A stretch of DNA of 64,000 nt from Bacteroides sp. Lineage in GTDB: Bacteria; Bacteroidota; Bacteroidia; Bacteroidales; Bacteroidaceae. The notes below the pieces were generated by a model. That model made no database searches. It worked only from the letters and a program-made list of their open reading frames with translations, and was not told the DNA's origin. The stretch spans positions 996 through 64,995 of the forward strand of contig DXWV01000030.1 in NCBI GenBank assembly GCA_019416685.1. The letters run 5' to 3'. This document shows positions 9,177 to 18,342 of this stretch, in pieces (within the stretch, counting starts at the first letter, position 1; every line of letters starts with the position of its first letter). The position numbers were made by a program, and so were the translations under genes.

Positions 9177-9201
9177 GGCAATTCGTTTTAGTATTATTTT
9201 G

Positions 9202-9267
9202 CAATATTACGGACAGATTTGGTTTTTCTATGTATAGAATGTAACATTAATCGTTTATTTTATAACA
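9202..9267 (-). promoter_or_regulatory. Inducible promoter with TGTTA(T/C) direct-repeat operator, GH110 operon
   Basis: On the minus strand: TGTTAT (9267-9262), TGTTAC (9246-9241) at 21-bp period, then 31 bases, then TAATATTG (9209-9202), one mismatch from TAnnTTTG. The core TGTTAC continues as ATTCTATACA, which matches the susC1 operator (ATAATATACA). There is no -33 TTTG, which suggests dependence on an activator. Confidence 0.7.
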
Positions 9268-9351
9268 TGTAGGGTAGATGGGTAATACCCTGGAAGTGTT
9301 ATAAATCGGATGGTTCGTCAAAATTGTATCCTGTAAAAAAGATATGCTTTT

Positions 9352-9396
9352 TGTTACATAATATACAGTACGAATAGAAATCTCGGACTACTTTTG
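9352..9396 (+). promoter_or_regulatory. Inducible promoter with TGTTAC operator, susC1 operon
   Basis: TGTTACATAATATACA (9352-9367) is followed by TACTTTTG (9389-9396), a full -7 match, with 31 bases between TGTTAC and the box. The upstream half-site is poor (TGTAAA at 9332, 20 bases away). The expected start of transcription is near 9403, leaving a leader of about 83 bases before the susC1 ATG. The divergent GH110 operon promoter shares this 309-bp spacer. Confidence 0.7.
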
Positions 9397-9485
9397 CACT
9401 TACCATAAACGTGGAATCGAATCTGAAATGGAGACCTTTGCAAAAGTCATATAACTTAATAATAACGATGTAAAAACACAACCGT

Positions 9486-12400
9486 ATGAAGAACCTTTCA
9501 AAAAGTAGTACGTATCGGCAACCGAAACACTGGCTGAAAATGCTGTTGGTTGCACTTCCTCTTATAGCTCCGGCTTTACCAGAGACAACGTGGGCACACT
9601 CGGCTGGGTACGATGAAGTTCAGGCGGATATATCTGTGTCCGGTGTTATCAAATCGCCGGAAGGCGAACCCCTGATCGGAGTAAATATCCGGGTAAAAGG
9701 TACGGATGATGGAACAATTTCGGATATGGACGGAAAGTTCCAGTTAAAAGTACCCAATCGTAATGCAGTACTTATTATTTCTTATATCGGCTATCAGACC
9801 CAAGAGGTAGCTGTGGCAGGGAAGAATGTACTTAATATCGTGATGCAGGAAGCCGGGGCCGCTTTGGATGAAGTTGTTGTAGTGGGGTATGGCATACAGC
9901 GGAAAGAATCTGTAGTAGGAGCTATCTCCACGGTAAATGCAAAAGAATTGAAGGTGGCTGCTCCCCGATCCGTAACCAATATTCTGGCAGGAAAGATATC
10001 AGGCATTATCTCCGTACAGCGAAGCGGAGAACCGGGAAAAGATGATGCACAGTTTTGGATACGCGGTATAAGTACTTCCGGTTCAGGCAAAGAGCCGTTG
10101 GTACTTGTAGATGGCGTAGAGCGTGCATTAAACAATGTAGAGCCGGAAGATATTGAGAGCTTCTCTGTTCTGAAAGATGCTTCGGCTACGGCTATCTACG
10201 GTATTAAAGGTGCCAATGGAGTGATATTAGTGACTACCCGCAGAGGAAAATCGGGGAAACCTGCCATTAACTTCAAATACGAGTATGGTATTCAGGAACC
10301 TATCTCCACCCCGAAGTTTGTAGATTCGCCAACGTACCTGACCTTATTGAATGAAGCCCGTCTGGCAACGAATCCGGATTACAAGACACCTTATACTCCG
10401 GACGTGATTGCTAAATATGCATCCGGTGAAGACCCGTGGCTGTATCCAAATGTAGACTGGATGAAACTGATGATGAAAGATCGTGCCACCAATCAACGTT
10501 TTACCGTTAATGCCAACGGAGGTACAGAAAAGGCACGTTACTTTATATCCGGTAGCTTTTATGGGGAAACCGGAATCTGGAGAACTGATCCTAAAAAGAG
10601 CTATGACTCTACCACTCGGTTGAAACGAATGAGTTTCCGCTCTAATACAGATATAGAACTCTTCAGAAACATGGAGCTGAACCTCGGTCTAGGAGGCTAC
10701 CTGATGTTGAATACTTATCCGGGAAACGATTCGGGATCACTGTGGTACAACACTATGCTGGCAACTCCGGCTCAGTATTATCCTACCGCACCGGATCCGG
10801 AAGATCCTCGCCAGGAAGTATACCTGACGGCAGGTGGAGCCGGAAACCTGAATCCGTATTCTATGTTGGTCAATAGCGGATACAATGATAAATGGGCAAA
10901 TACTTTGCAGACTAACATAGCATTGAATTATGATTTTGCTGATTTTGTACAGGGATTAAAGGCGAAAGTATTATTCTCATATGACTCCTATTCCTGGAAT
11001 AATGTAGCACGTACCCGTAGTGGAGATGGTTGGAAGATTGTACCTCCGGGACGAGATCCTGTAACCAATGAGTTGATTCTGGAGAAGACGTATAGCGGCA
11101 ACAAAGAGTTGGGTTATACCAAGTCGGCAAGTGGTGACAGAAGAATCTATTTCCAGGCAAGCTTGAACTATGACAGGGTGTTCGGGAAGCACGGAGTGAG
11201 CGGACTCTTATTATACAACCAGCAAGATTACCAGAACTCCGATGTTAAGAATGCCACAGAAGGGCTTCCTTATCGTAATATGGGATTGGTAACGCGTCTC
11301 ACCTATAATTACGACCGTAAGTATTATGTAGAAGCTAATGGAGCCTACAACGGTTCTGAGAATTTTGCCAGAGGGCATCGCTTTGGATTATTCCCTTCCA
11401 TTGCTATCGGATGGCTTATCTCTGAAGAGAACTTTTTTAAAGACAAAGTTTCTACCTCATTGATTGAATACTTGAAGATCAGAGCTTCTATCGGCTTGAA
11501 AGGTAATGATCGCCTGGGATCACGTCGTTTTGCTTATCTTACTACTACCGGAGGAGGATATGGCGAGTATGTCTTTGGAAAAGATGTTAATACTCATTGG
11601 GGTACTATTGGCGAAGATCAATGGGGAGCAGACCTGACTTGGGAAACGGAACGGGAAGAGAATATAGGTATAGAAGCTCGATTCTTGAATGGTTTTTATT
11701 TGCAAGCAGATTATTTCCACCGTTACCGTACCGGCATCTTCCAGCAGAGAAACTCGATGCCGGGGATTATCGGTGTACAGAATACACCTTGGGGCAATAT
11801 CGGAAAGTTCAGAAATCAAGGTATTGATGCCACTTTGGAGTATAGCCGCATATTTGGCGACTTTCAGGTTGCACTGAGAAGCAATTATACTTTTGCCCGG
11901 AATAACTTTGTTGATAATGACGAGCCCGACTACATTTATAAATACCAGAACCGGAAGGGAAAACGCCTTAACCAACCGTTTGGATTGATAGCAGAAGGCT
12001 TGTTCGCATCGGAAGAAGAGATAGCCAGTTCTCCTGAACAGACTTTCGGAACAGTACGTGTAGGAGACATCAAATATAAAGATGTAAACGGTGACGGGAT
12101 CATCAGTCCCGAAGATGAAGTGGCTATCGGACATCCGGATATTCCTGAGATTGTTTATGGTTTTGGCATGTCATTGGCATATAAAGGAATCGATTGTTCC
12201 GTATTCTTTCAGGGAGCTGCCAATATGGACTTCATGTTGGGAGGCGATGGATTCTTTCCGTTCCTGAGAGGTGAAGAACAAGGTAATGTGACATACTGGG
12301 CCACAGACCGCTGGACTCCTGAAAATCCGAGACAGGATGCCCTTTTTCCTCGTCTGAGCGATGGTGACAATCCTAATAACTACCGTAGTTCTACCTGGTG

Positions 12401-12629
12401 GCAGAGAAGTGCCAATTATCTTCGCCTGAAGACTGTTGAGGTGGGCTATACATTTCCTAAAGTATGGACTTCCAAAGCCAAAATATCCACGTTGCGTATT
12501 TACTTATCCGGACTGAATCTGTGTACATTCAGTAAGTTTAAATATTGGGATCCGGAACTTGGTAATGGAAACGGTTCTGCCTATCCTATACAAAGAAACG
12601 TTTCTTTGGGTGTAAATCTTAATTTCTAA
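9486..12629 (+). CDS. SusC-family TonB-dependent glycan transporter (PUL1)
   Basis: Outer-membrane beta-barrel of 1047 residues that imports oligosaccharides using TonB energy. Visible in order: signal peptide (to about residue 36), a carboxypeptidase-regulatory-like beta-sandwich (about 50-120, SGVIKSPEGEPLIGVNI), the TonB box LDEVVVVGYG at 127-136, a plug with ATAIYGIKGANGVILVTT, and the barrel ending in a terminal Phe (NVSLGVNLNF). It pairs with the SusD lipoprotein 18 bases downstream. It is first in an operon with susD1 and a surface glycan-binding protein, under the operator promoter at 9352-9396. The substrate is inferred from the neighbouring GH110 and GH2 enzymes, not from this sequence. 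Confidence 0.95.
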   Translation: MKNLSKSSTYRQPKHWLKMLLVALPLIAPALPETTWAHSAGYDEVQADISVSGVIKSPEGEPLIGVNIRVKGTDDGTISDMDGKFQLKVPNRNAVLIISYIGYQTQEVAVAGKNVLNIVMQEAGAALDEVVVVGYGIQRKESVVGAISTVNAKELKVAAPRSVTNILAGKISGIISVQRSGEPGKDDAQFWIRGISTSGSGKEPLVLVDGVERALNNVEPEDIESFSVLKDASATAIYGIKGANGVILVTTRRGKSGKPAINFKYEYGIQEPISTPKFVDSPTYLTLLNEARLATNPDYKTPYTPDVIAKYASGEDPWLYPNVDWMKLMMKDRATNQRFTVNANGGTEKARYFISGSFYGETGIWRTDPKKSYDSTTRLKRMSFRSNTDIELFRNMELNLGLGGYLMLNTYPGNDSGSLWYNTMLATPAQYYPTAPDPEDPRQEVYLTAGGAGNLNPYSMLVNSGYNDKWANTLQTNIALNYDFADFVQGLKAKVLFSYDSYSWNNVARTRSGDGWKIVPPGRDPVTNELILEKTYSGNKELGYTKSASGDRRIYFQASLNYDRVFGKHGVSGLLLYNQQDYQNSDVKNATEGLPYRNMGLVTRLTYNYDRKYYVEANGAYNGSENFARGHRFGLFPSIAIGWLISEENFFKDKVSTSLIEYLKIRASIGLKGNDRLGSRRFAYLTTTGGGYGEYVFGKDVNTHWGTIGEDQWGADLTWETEREENIGIEARFLNGFYLQADYFHRYRTGIFQQRNSMPGIIGVQNTPWGNIGKFRNQGIDATLEYSRIFGDFQVALRSNYTFARNNFVDNDEPDYIYKYQNRKGKRLNQPFGLIAEGLFASEEEIASSPEQTFGTVRVGDIKYKDVNGDGIISPEDEVAIGHPDIPEIVYGFGMSLAYKGIDCSVFFQGAANMDFMLGGDGFFPFLRGEEQGNVTYWATDRWTPENPRQDALFPRLSDGDNPNNYRSSTWWQRSANYLRLKTVEVGYTFPKVWTSKAKISTLRIYLSGLNLCTFSKFKYWDPELGNGNGSAYPIQRNVSLGVNLNF

Positions 12630-12647
12630 ATATAAAATCATAGATAT

Positions 12648-14471
12648 ATGAAAAGCTTACGATTTATGAAATGCATGTTAGCAGTCGGGTTATTATCCTT
12701 GACTTCATGTGCTGACTTCCTTGATAAACAGCCGGATGATATGCTGACCCTTGACGATATTTTCAATTCACGTCCCCGGTCACAGGCTTATTTGAGTAGT
12801 GTATACTCTTTCATACCGGATGAATTGGAATTGCAGAACAACTATAATATGTTAGGGATCTGCGATGAAGGAGATTTCATCTGGAGCGCCTGCTGGGCGA
12901 AACAGATCAATATCGGTAACTGGAACACACGAAGTAAATATTATGATAAATGGAATGCTTTCTATAAAGGAATCCGCTCTGCCACTACTTTCCTCAACCG
13001 GATTGATGGAAACGGAGACCCTACTCTTACAGCAGACGTAAGAGCCTCCTGGAAACAGGAAGCTAAGGCACTTCGCGCTATTTACTATTTTTATCTGATA
13101 CGCCAGTTCGGCCCGGTCATTCTTATGCCGGAGGATGTCATGGATGTCAACTCCAGCAATGAAGACTTGCAGATCAAACGGAGTTCGTTTGAGGCTTGTG
13201 TGAGTTATGTTGTCCAGGAATTTGATGAGATATTGAAGAGTCCGGATCTTCCGGAAATATTTGTCAACGACCAGGATAAAGGACGTATAGACAAACGTAC
13301 AGTCATGGGATTCAAGGCAAGAATGCTTATGCTGGCTGCCAGTCCTTTCTGGAACGGGAACTCCGATATGGCATCTTTCAAAAACATAGATGGCACTCCT
13401 ATGGTAGAGAATATTTCTCTTGATCTCACAAAATGGGAGAAAGCTGCAAAGGCCAACAAAGATTTAATAGACAATGTGTTGAAAGGTGGCGACCCGTTTG
13501 ATGGGCTCTATACGGTATATACCAACGGGGTACTCGATCCGTTCCTTTCTTACCGGGATGTATTTCTTGACCGATGGAATAAAGAAGTGATTTACTGCCG
13601 TCCCTCTATGGCTTCTTCAAATGCAAACAATGGTTGGGAAAGGCATTGTGCGCCACGAATCGTGAATGGTTGGAATGGTGTTGCTATCTCACAACAGATG
13701 GTGGATGCTTATTTCATGGCAGACGGCAGTAAGTATGATCAATCTAAGGAAGATTTGACTAAATTCTCTACAATGGCAGATAAGTATACCAAAGCTGGAA
13801 CAAACATGATGTACGTGAATCGTGAACCGCGATTCTATACTTCCATCATTTACAATGGCGCCGACTGGATTTATCAGGAAGACGGAAAGCCGAAACAAAC
13901 GGTGGAACTCTTCTTTAAAGGCAATTGTGGTAAAGGTGGATCTCATGACTACAGCGCCACCGGATATTTGACTTGTAAGAACATAAGCCCGAACTCGGAT
14001 CTTTATAACTGGACAGGTGCTTTAAGATCACTTGTCATGATGCGTTTGGGAGAAATATATCTGAACTATGCGGAAGCATTGAATGAAGCATCCGACAATC
14101 AGACTGCTCGTGATGAAGCTGCCATCTATATTGGCGCAATCCGTAAACGCGCGGGATTGCCCGGACTGACAACAGAACAGAAAAACACACAAAGTGGGAT
14201 GCGTACGGCAATCCGTGACGAGAGAAGAGTGGAATTGGCTTTTGAGAATTTCCGTGCATGGGATACACGCCGGTGGAAGATAGCAGACGTGGTAGACGGG
14301 GCACCATTGATGGGTATGAATGTGGATGCGGGAGAAAGCTTGAATGATGTGGCATTTTATAAACGTACATTGATCGAACGCCGTTCATTCCCTAAGAAGT
14401 TCTATCTCTGGCCGATAGCTGATGATGAAGTGATACGGAACAGGGCGTGTGTTCAGAATCCTGGTTGGTAA
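12648..14471 (+). CDS. SusD-family surface glycan-binding lipoprotein (PUL1)
   Basis: A 607-residue partner and lid of the SusC porter. The signal ends in the lipobox LTSC, followed by ADFLDKQPDD, whose acidic stretch fits surface export. The family TPR-like helices show as EAKALRAIYYFYLIRQFG, and the C-terminal RagB/SusD region as RDERRVELAFENFRAWDTRRW and a final FYLWPIADDEV...NPGW. It captures glycans at the cell surface and hands them to SusC. It is translationally close to susC1 (18-base gap) and 21 bases before the next lipoprotein gene. Confidence 0.94.
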   Translation: MKSLRFMKCMLAVGLLSLTSCADFLDKQPDDMLTLDDIFNSRPRSQAYLSSVYSFIPDELELQNNYNMLGICDEGDFIWSACWAKQINIGNWNTRSKYYDKWNAFYKGIRSATTFLNRIDGNGDPTLTADVRASWKQEAKALRAIYYFYLIRQFGPVILMPEDVMDVNSSNEDLQIKRSSFEACVSYVVQEFDEILKSPDLPEIFVNDQDKGRIDKRTVMGFKARMLMLAASPFWNGNSDMASFKNIDGTPMVENISLDLTKWEKAAKANKDLIDNVLKGGDPFDGLYTVYTNGVLDPFLSYRDVFLDRWNKEVIYCRPSMASSNANNGWERHCAPRIVNGWNGVAISQQMVDAYFMADGSKYDQSKEDLTKFSTMADKYTKAGTNMMYVNREPRFYTSIIYNGADWIYQEDGKPKQTVELFFKGNCGKGGSHDYSATGYLTCKNISPNSDLYNWTGALRSLVMMRLGEIYLNYAEALNEASDNQTARDEAAIYIGAIRKRAGLPGLTTEQKNTQSGMRTAIRDERRVELAFENFRAWDTRRWKIADVVDGAPLMGMNVDAGESLNDVAFYKRTLIERRSFPKKFYLWPIADDEVIRNRACVQNPGW

Positions 14472-14492
14472 CTTAAAAAAATAGAAGTCACT

Positions 14493-15545
14493 ATGAAACA
14501 GTATAAATTATATATCACAGGAATTTTATTCCTGATACTATGCATTGCATGCGATGTAAATACACTGGACGAAGTCAAGAAGCTCGATCAGGTGGTTAGT
14601 TTGGTACAGGTTGGAGATGGGACGGTGGTTCTCACGCAAGGTAATCTGATTGTAGACAAAGAGAATAAGCTTTTCAAGAAAGGTTTTGGCGTTGCTCTTT
14701 CCGGATTTGAAACCAATTGGGGCTTCGATGTAGATCTTGAATTGCTATACAATGAAGCCCCCGAAGGGTGTGCGATATTGACAGCTGATGAATGCTTCCT
14801 TACGTTGACAGAGAACAGCCTTGAGAAAATAAATCGTTTGACTGTCCCTGCCGGTGTTCAGGAGAAAGCATTTTATCTGAACCTTACCGGTGCAGTTATT
14901 GACAATCATCCGGGAGAAGTGGTAGGCGTCAAAGTGAAAATCAGTAATCTTGGCTCTTATAAGCTGAATCCGGTGGACACACTTTTCGTCACGTTGAATA
15001 CAGCAGATTTCTCCAGTAAGAAGATTGAAATTACGGATACTTATTTTCTTAATTCCACTTTCCAAAGAGAAGCGGGGACAACAACGCGCTTTGCTCCATT
15101 GGCAGACTGGACAAGTAACGATGGATTGCAAAGTTCGCGTCCGGATACAGGAGCTGGTTATGATGATAATTGTGGTTATTTGGGAATAGAACGTTGGGGT
15201 AGCTATGACAATCCTATTATCAACGGAAAGATATACCAGACGTTTACTCTGCCGAAAGGAAGGTATCTTGCTGAAGCCGATATGAAGAAAGTGGCGGTAG
15301 AGAGAGACACTTACTTGTTGGTGGGTAATGGAACCGATCTTCCTAACGATACCCAGATAACAACCGCCGTTGCTTCTGCTGAAATTACGGATGAATGGAA
15401 TAATAAAATCCTTCCGTTAGAGTTTGAACTGGCAGCGGAGAAAGAGGTATCTATCGGATTTCTCATCAATATAGAGAATGAGGTACAACGGATATTGCAG
15501 GTATCTAAAATTAGGTTGTATCGTTTGGAAAGCTTCTTCGATTAA
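14493..15545 (+). CDS. Putative surface glycan-binding lipoprotein (SusE-position, DUF1735/DUF5013-like)
   Basis: A 350-residue lipoprotein with the lipobox LCIAC followed by DVNTLDEV. The first half (about 25-175) resembles the DUF1735 Ig-like domain found in surface glycan-binding proteins; the second half (about 185-345, with YQTFTLPKGRYLAEADM) is a beta-sandwich like DUF5013 and may bind glycan. Its place directly after susC-susD is the usual one for such a protein. The domain names are from recognition of sequence style and were not verified by a profile search. A strong hairpin follows 8 bases after the stop. Confidence 0.75.
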   Translation: MKQYKLYITGILFLILCIACDVNTLDEVKKLDQVVSLVQVGDGTVVLTQGNLIVDKENKLFKKGFGVALSGFETNWGFDVDLELLYNEAPEGCAILTADECFLTLTENSLEKINRLTVPAGVQEKAFYLNLTGAVIDNHPGEVVGVKVKISNLGSYKLNPVDTLFVTLNTADFSSKKIEITDTYFLNSTFQREAGTTTRFAPLADWTSNDGLQSSRPDTGAGYDDNCGYLGIERWGSYDNPIINGKIYQTFTLPKGRYLAEADMKKVAVERDTYLLVGNGTDLPNDTQITTAVASAEITDEWNNKILPLEFELAAEKEVSIGFLINIENEVQRILQVSKIRLYRLESFFD

Positions 15546-15552
15546 TAATATG

Positions 15553-15603
15553 TCAATGTGCCAATTAGTAGCGCTGTTATGCCGAATGGAATTGGCACAT
15601 TGA
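15553..15603 (+). terminator. Intra-PUL hairpin terminator or attenuator
   Basis: TCAATGTGCCAATT (15553-15566) and AATTGGCACATTGA (15590-15603) form a perfect 14-bp stem with a 23-base loop, followed by a T-rich stretch. It separates the susC-susD-binding protein genes from the GH2 and GH110 genes, with no operator-type promoter after it. Partial readthrough would set a higher level for the transport genes than for the enzymes. Confidence 0.7.
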
Positions 15604-15634
15604 TTCCTTATTTATTTATTAAAATAAACATTTC

Positions 15635-18256
15635 ATGAGAACATTAAACCGAATCTTTTCTTTTGTGCTTATCATTTTGCTGTATGGCGTTTTCCCATTG
15701 CAAGCGGCACGGCAACCGGAGTTTTCTACAGCCGGGTTTTACAATTTAGCTCAAACCGGCAGGCAGGCTTATTCTATGAATGTGGCCTGGAGATTCCATA
15801 AAGGAGATATCCCCGATGCTTATAAACTCTCTTTCAATGATAAAGCGTGGGAAACTGTATCCTTACCTCACGGCATTGAGTATCTTCCACCGGAAGCAAG
15901 TGGATGTATCAATTATCAAGGGGTGGTCTGGTATCGGAAACACTTTACTCCGGATGAAGCTATTCGGGGGAAAAAGACTTTCCTGCACTTTGAAGCTATC
16001 ATGGGAAAATGCAAGATATGGGTAAACGGGAAGTTCCTCAAAGAGCATTTTGGTGGATACCTGCCTATTGTTGTAGATGTCTCGGATGTACTGCGCCAAG
16101 GTGAAGATAATGTAATAGCCGTATGTGCGGACAACAGCGATGATCCTTCATATCCTCCGGGGAAAGAGGAAAACTCACTCGACTTTACCTACTTTGGTGG
16201 AATATACCGCGATTGTTGGTTAATAACACACGGGAATACGTATATCACTGATCCCAATTATGAAGATATAGTTGCAGGGGGAGGAGTATTTACTTCTTTT
16301 GAGAATGTAGGCGAGCAACTTGCCGTGCTTAGCCTGAAGACTCATATTCGTAATGAGCAAAAGAAAAGTTTCTCCGGCATACTTGAATATGAGTTTATAG
16401 GGCCTGATGGAGAACGGAAGACAACACATACACAAAAAATAAAAATAACTTCTGGTAAATCTTCATCATTCACAAGTAAGATAAAGATAGAAGCCCCGCA
16501 ACTATGGACTCCGGAATTTCCGCAATTGTATCAAATACTTGTGCGAATCAAAGATCAGAAGGGAATGGTAGTGGATGGTTTCAGGCAGAAGATAGGTATC
16601 CGCAGTGTTGAGTTTAAGGGCAAGGACGGATTTTTCCTGAATGGTAAACCTTATGATAAGCCGTTATTGGGCGGTAATCGTCATCAGGACTTTGCTGTCG
16701 TGGGAAATGCGTTGTCCAATAATATCAACTGGCGGGACGCTTATAAACTGAAAAAAGCTGGTTTCAATGTACTTCGTCTTTGCCATTATCCGCAAGATCC
16801 TTCCTTTATGGATGCTTGTGATGAATTAGGGCTTTTTGTGATTGTGCCTATTCCCGGATGGCAGTTCTGGAATTCCAATTCTATCTTTGGGCAACGGGTA
16901 GAATCGGATATCCGGCAAATGGTACGCCGAGATCGGAATCATCCTTCTTTGCTCTTCTGGGAGCCTATTCTCAATGAGACGGGTTTGTGGGGAGACTCCC
17001 GTACTTACGATCAATATGTACAAGGCCGTGCTGCGGATATAGTGAAAGAGGAGTATCCGTATAAGTATGGTTATTCAGGAGGAGGTCCAGAAAACTCTTT
17101 TCCTATACTTTATGGAGGTACACCTCGTCCGGACAAGGTTTATTTTACGCGTGAATATGGTGATGGCGGCAGTGTAAATGACTGGCACGGACAAAATGCT
17201 CCCAACCGGGCGGCTCGTGCCTGGGGAGAAGTACCAATGCTTGTACAAGCTCGCTCTTATGAACGGTCTGTTACGGATTTGTATAAGTCCTTCAGCCACT
17301 CGCCTCAACATATGGGAGGGGCAGTCTGGCATTCATTCGATACACAGAGAGGGTATCATCCGGATCCTTTTTATGGAGGTATTATGGATATTTTTAGGCA
17401 GCCTAAGTATGCTTATTATATGTATATGTCTCAGCGGGACGCCCAGGTAGATACAGTCCGGGTAGATTGTGGACCTATGGTATATATAGCCCATGAGATG
17501 ACTCCGTTTTCTCCGGCAGACGTAACGGTCTTCTCTAATTGTGAGGAGGTGCGGCTAACTGTATATGCGGAAGGAAAACAATATACTCATACACAAGAAA
17601 AAGGGAAGCATGTTCTACCTTCTCCTTCCATTGTGTTTAAGGATGTATATAGTTATGATGAATGGAAAGAGATATCCCGCAGTAACCGGATTGATAATGT
17701 CTTTATGCTTGCCGAAGGGCTGATTGATGGAAAAGTGGTGGCTACGCATAAGGTATGTCCTTCCAATCGTGCGGAGAAGATAATATTGACTCTGGATAAT
17801 GAAAACACGAAACTGCTTGCCGATGGTTCCGATTTTGTGACGGTGGTGGCGAGCGTTGCCGATAGTAAAGGGAATATAAAACGGCTCAATAATTATCATA
17901 TCAGCTTTGATGTAGAGGGTGAAGGACGTATTTTAGGTGATGCTTTTTGTTTTGCTAATCCGCGTCCTGTGGTTTGGGGAGATGCCCCTGTATTGGTACA
18001 GTCGACTACCCGTCCCGGTAAGATCAGGATAAAAGCGCATGTCTCATTTGAAGGAAGACGGATGCCTGTAGAAGGAGAACTTACGTTTGAAAGCTATCCG
18101 GCAGCATTGCCGTTAGTATATGATAAGGATGAGGCCGGGCAGATAAAACAACAGTTGTACTCCCGGATACAGTTTAATGGAAGGAAACCTGTTCCCAAAG
18201 ACGATGAAGGGCTAAAAGAAGTATATCAGCAACAAAATCATTTCTTGCAGAAATAG
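15635..18256 (+). CDS. GH2 family glycoside hydrolase (beta-galactosidase-like)
   Basis: An exo-beta-glycosidase of 873 residues with a signal peptide (to about LQAA, residue 25). Domains: jelly-roll sugar-binding (about 45-205), Ig-like (210-325), TIM barrel (330-620), then C-terminal beta domains including an invasin-like one (LADGSDFVTVVASVADSKG). Catalytic residues can be placed: Glu448 in LNETG as acid/base and Glu507 in TREYGD as nucleophile. GH2 members split beta-galactosides, beta-glucuronides or beta-mannosides; specificity is not settled by motif. In a locus with three GH110 genes, beta-galactosidase acting after alpha-galactose removal is the simplest reading. It shares an mRNA with the following GH110 gene or is reached by readthrough of the upstream hairpin. 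Confidence 0.88.
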   Translation: MRTLNRIFSFVLIILLYGVFPLQAARQPEFSTAGFYNLAQTGRQAYSMNVAWRFHKGDIPDAYKLSFNDKAWETVSLPHGIEYLPPEASGCINYQGVVWYRKHFTPDEAIRGKKTFLHFEAIMGKCKIWVNGKFLKEHFGGYLPIVVDVSDVLRQGEDNVIAVCADNSDDPSYPPGKEENSLDFTYFGGIYRDCWLITHGNTYITDPNYEDIVAGGGVFTSFENVGEQLAVLSLKTHIRNEQKKSFSGILEYEFIGPDGERKTTHTQKIKITSGKSSSFTSKIKIEAPQLWTPEFPQLYQILVRIKDQKGMVVDGFRQKIGIRSVEFKGKDGFFLNGKPYDKPLLGGNRHQDFAVVGNALSNNINWRDAYKLKKAGFNVLRLCHYPQDPSFMDACDELGLFVIVPIPGWQFWNSNSIFGQRVESDIRQMVRRDRNHPSLLFWEPILNETGLWGDSRTYDQYVQGRAADIVKEEYPYKYGYSGGGPENSFPILYGGTPRPDKVYFTREYGDGGSVNDWHGQNAPNRAARAWGEVPMLVQARSYERSVTDLYKSFSHSPQHMGGAVWHSFDTQRGYHPDPFYGGIMDIFRQPKYAYYMYMSQRDAQVDTVRVDCGPMVYIAHEMTPFSPADVTVFSNCEEVRLTVYAEGKQYTHTQEKGKHVLPSPSIVFKDVYSYDEWKEISRSNRIDNVFMLAEGLIDGKVVATHKVCPSNRAEKIILTLDNENTKLLADGSDFVTVVASVADSKGNIKRLNNYHISFDVEGEGRILGDAFCFANPRPVVWGDAPVLVQSTTRPGKIRIKAHVSFEGRRMPVEGELTFESYPAALPLVYDKDEAGQIKQQLYSRIQFNGRKPVPKDDEGLKEVYQQQNHFLQK

Positions 18257-18342
18257 TTCTATGATTTGTTAGTCGAGTCGATTTATCAGTTTGAGGGTTT
18301 TGTTTCATACTGATGAAATATCTACTTAAATATAGTATCCCG

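Noticed and set aside
9299..9481. Sixty-codon minus-strand reading frame in the divergent PUL1 spacer
   Set aside because: It runs through the susC1 promoter and operator, has a Cys/Phe-rich low-quality translation and no promoter of its own.
11520..12134. A 204-codon frame antisense to susC1
   Set aside because: It is the longest antisense frame, but its translation has no recognisable domain and it follows from the coding frame of the barrel.
18257..18342. Small palindrome TTTCATACTGATGAAA before the third GH110 as an operator
   Set aside because: Only a 6-bp stem, overlaps the alternative start codon, and does not recur at the other PUL promoters.
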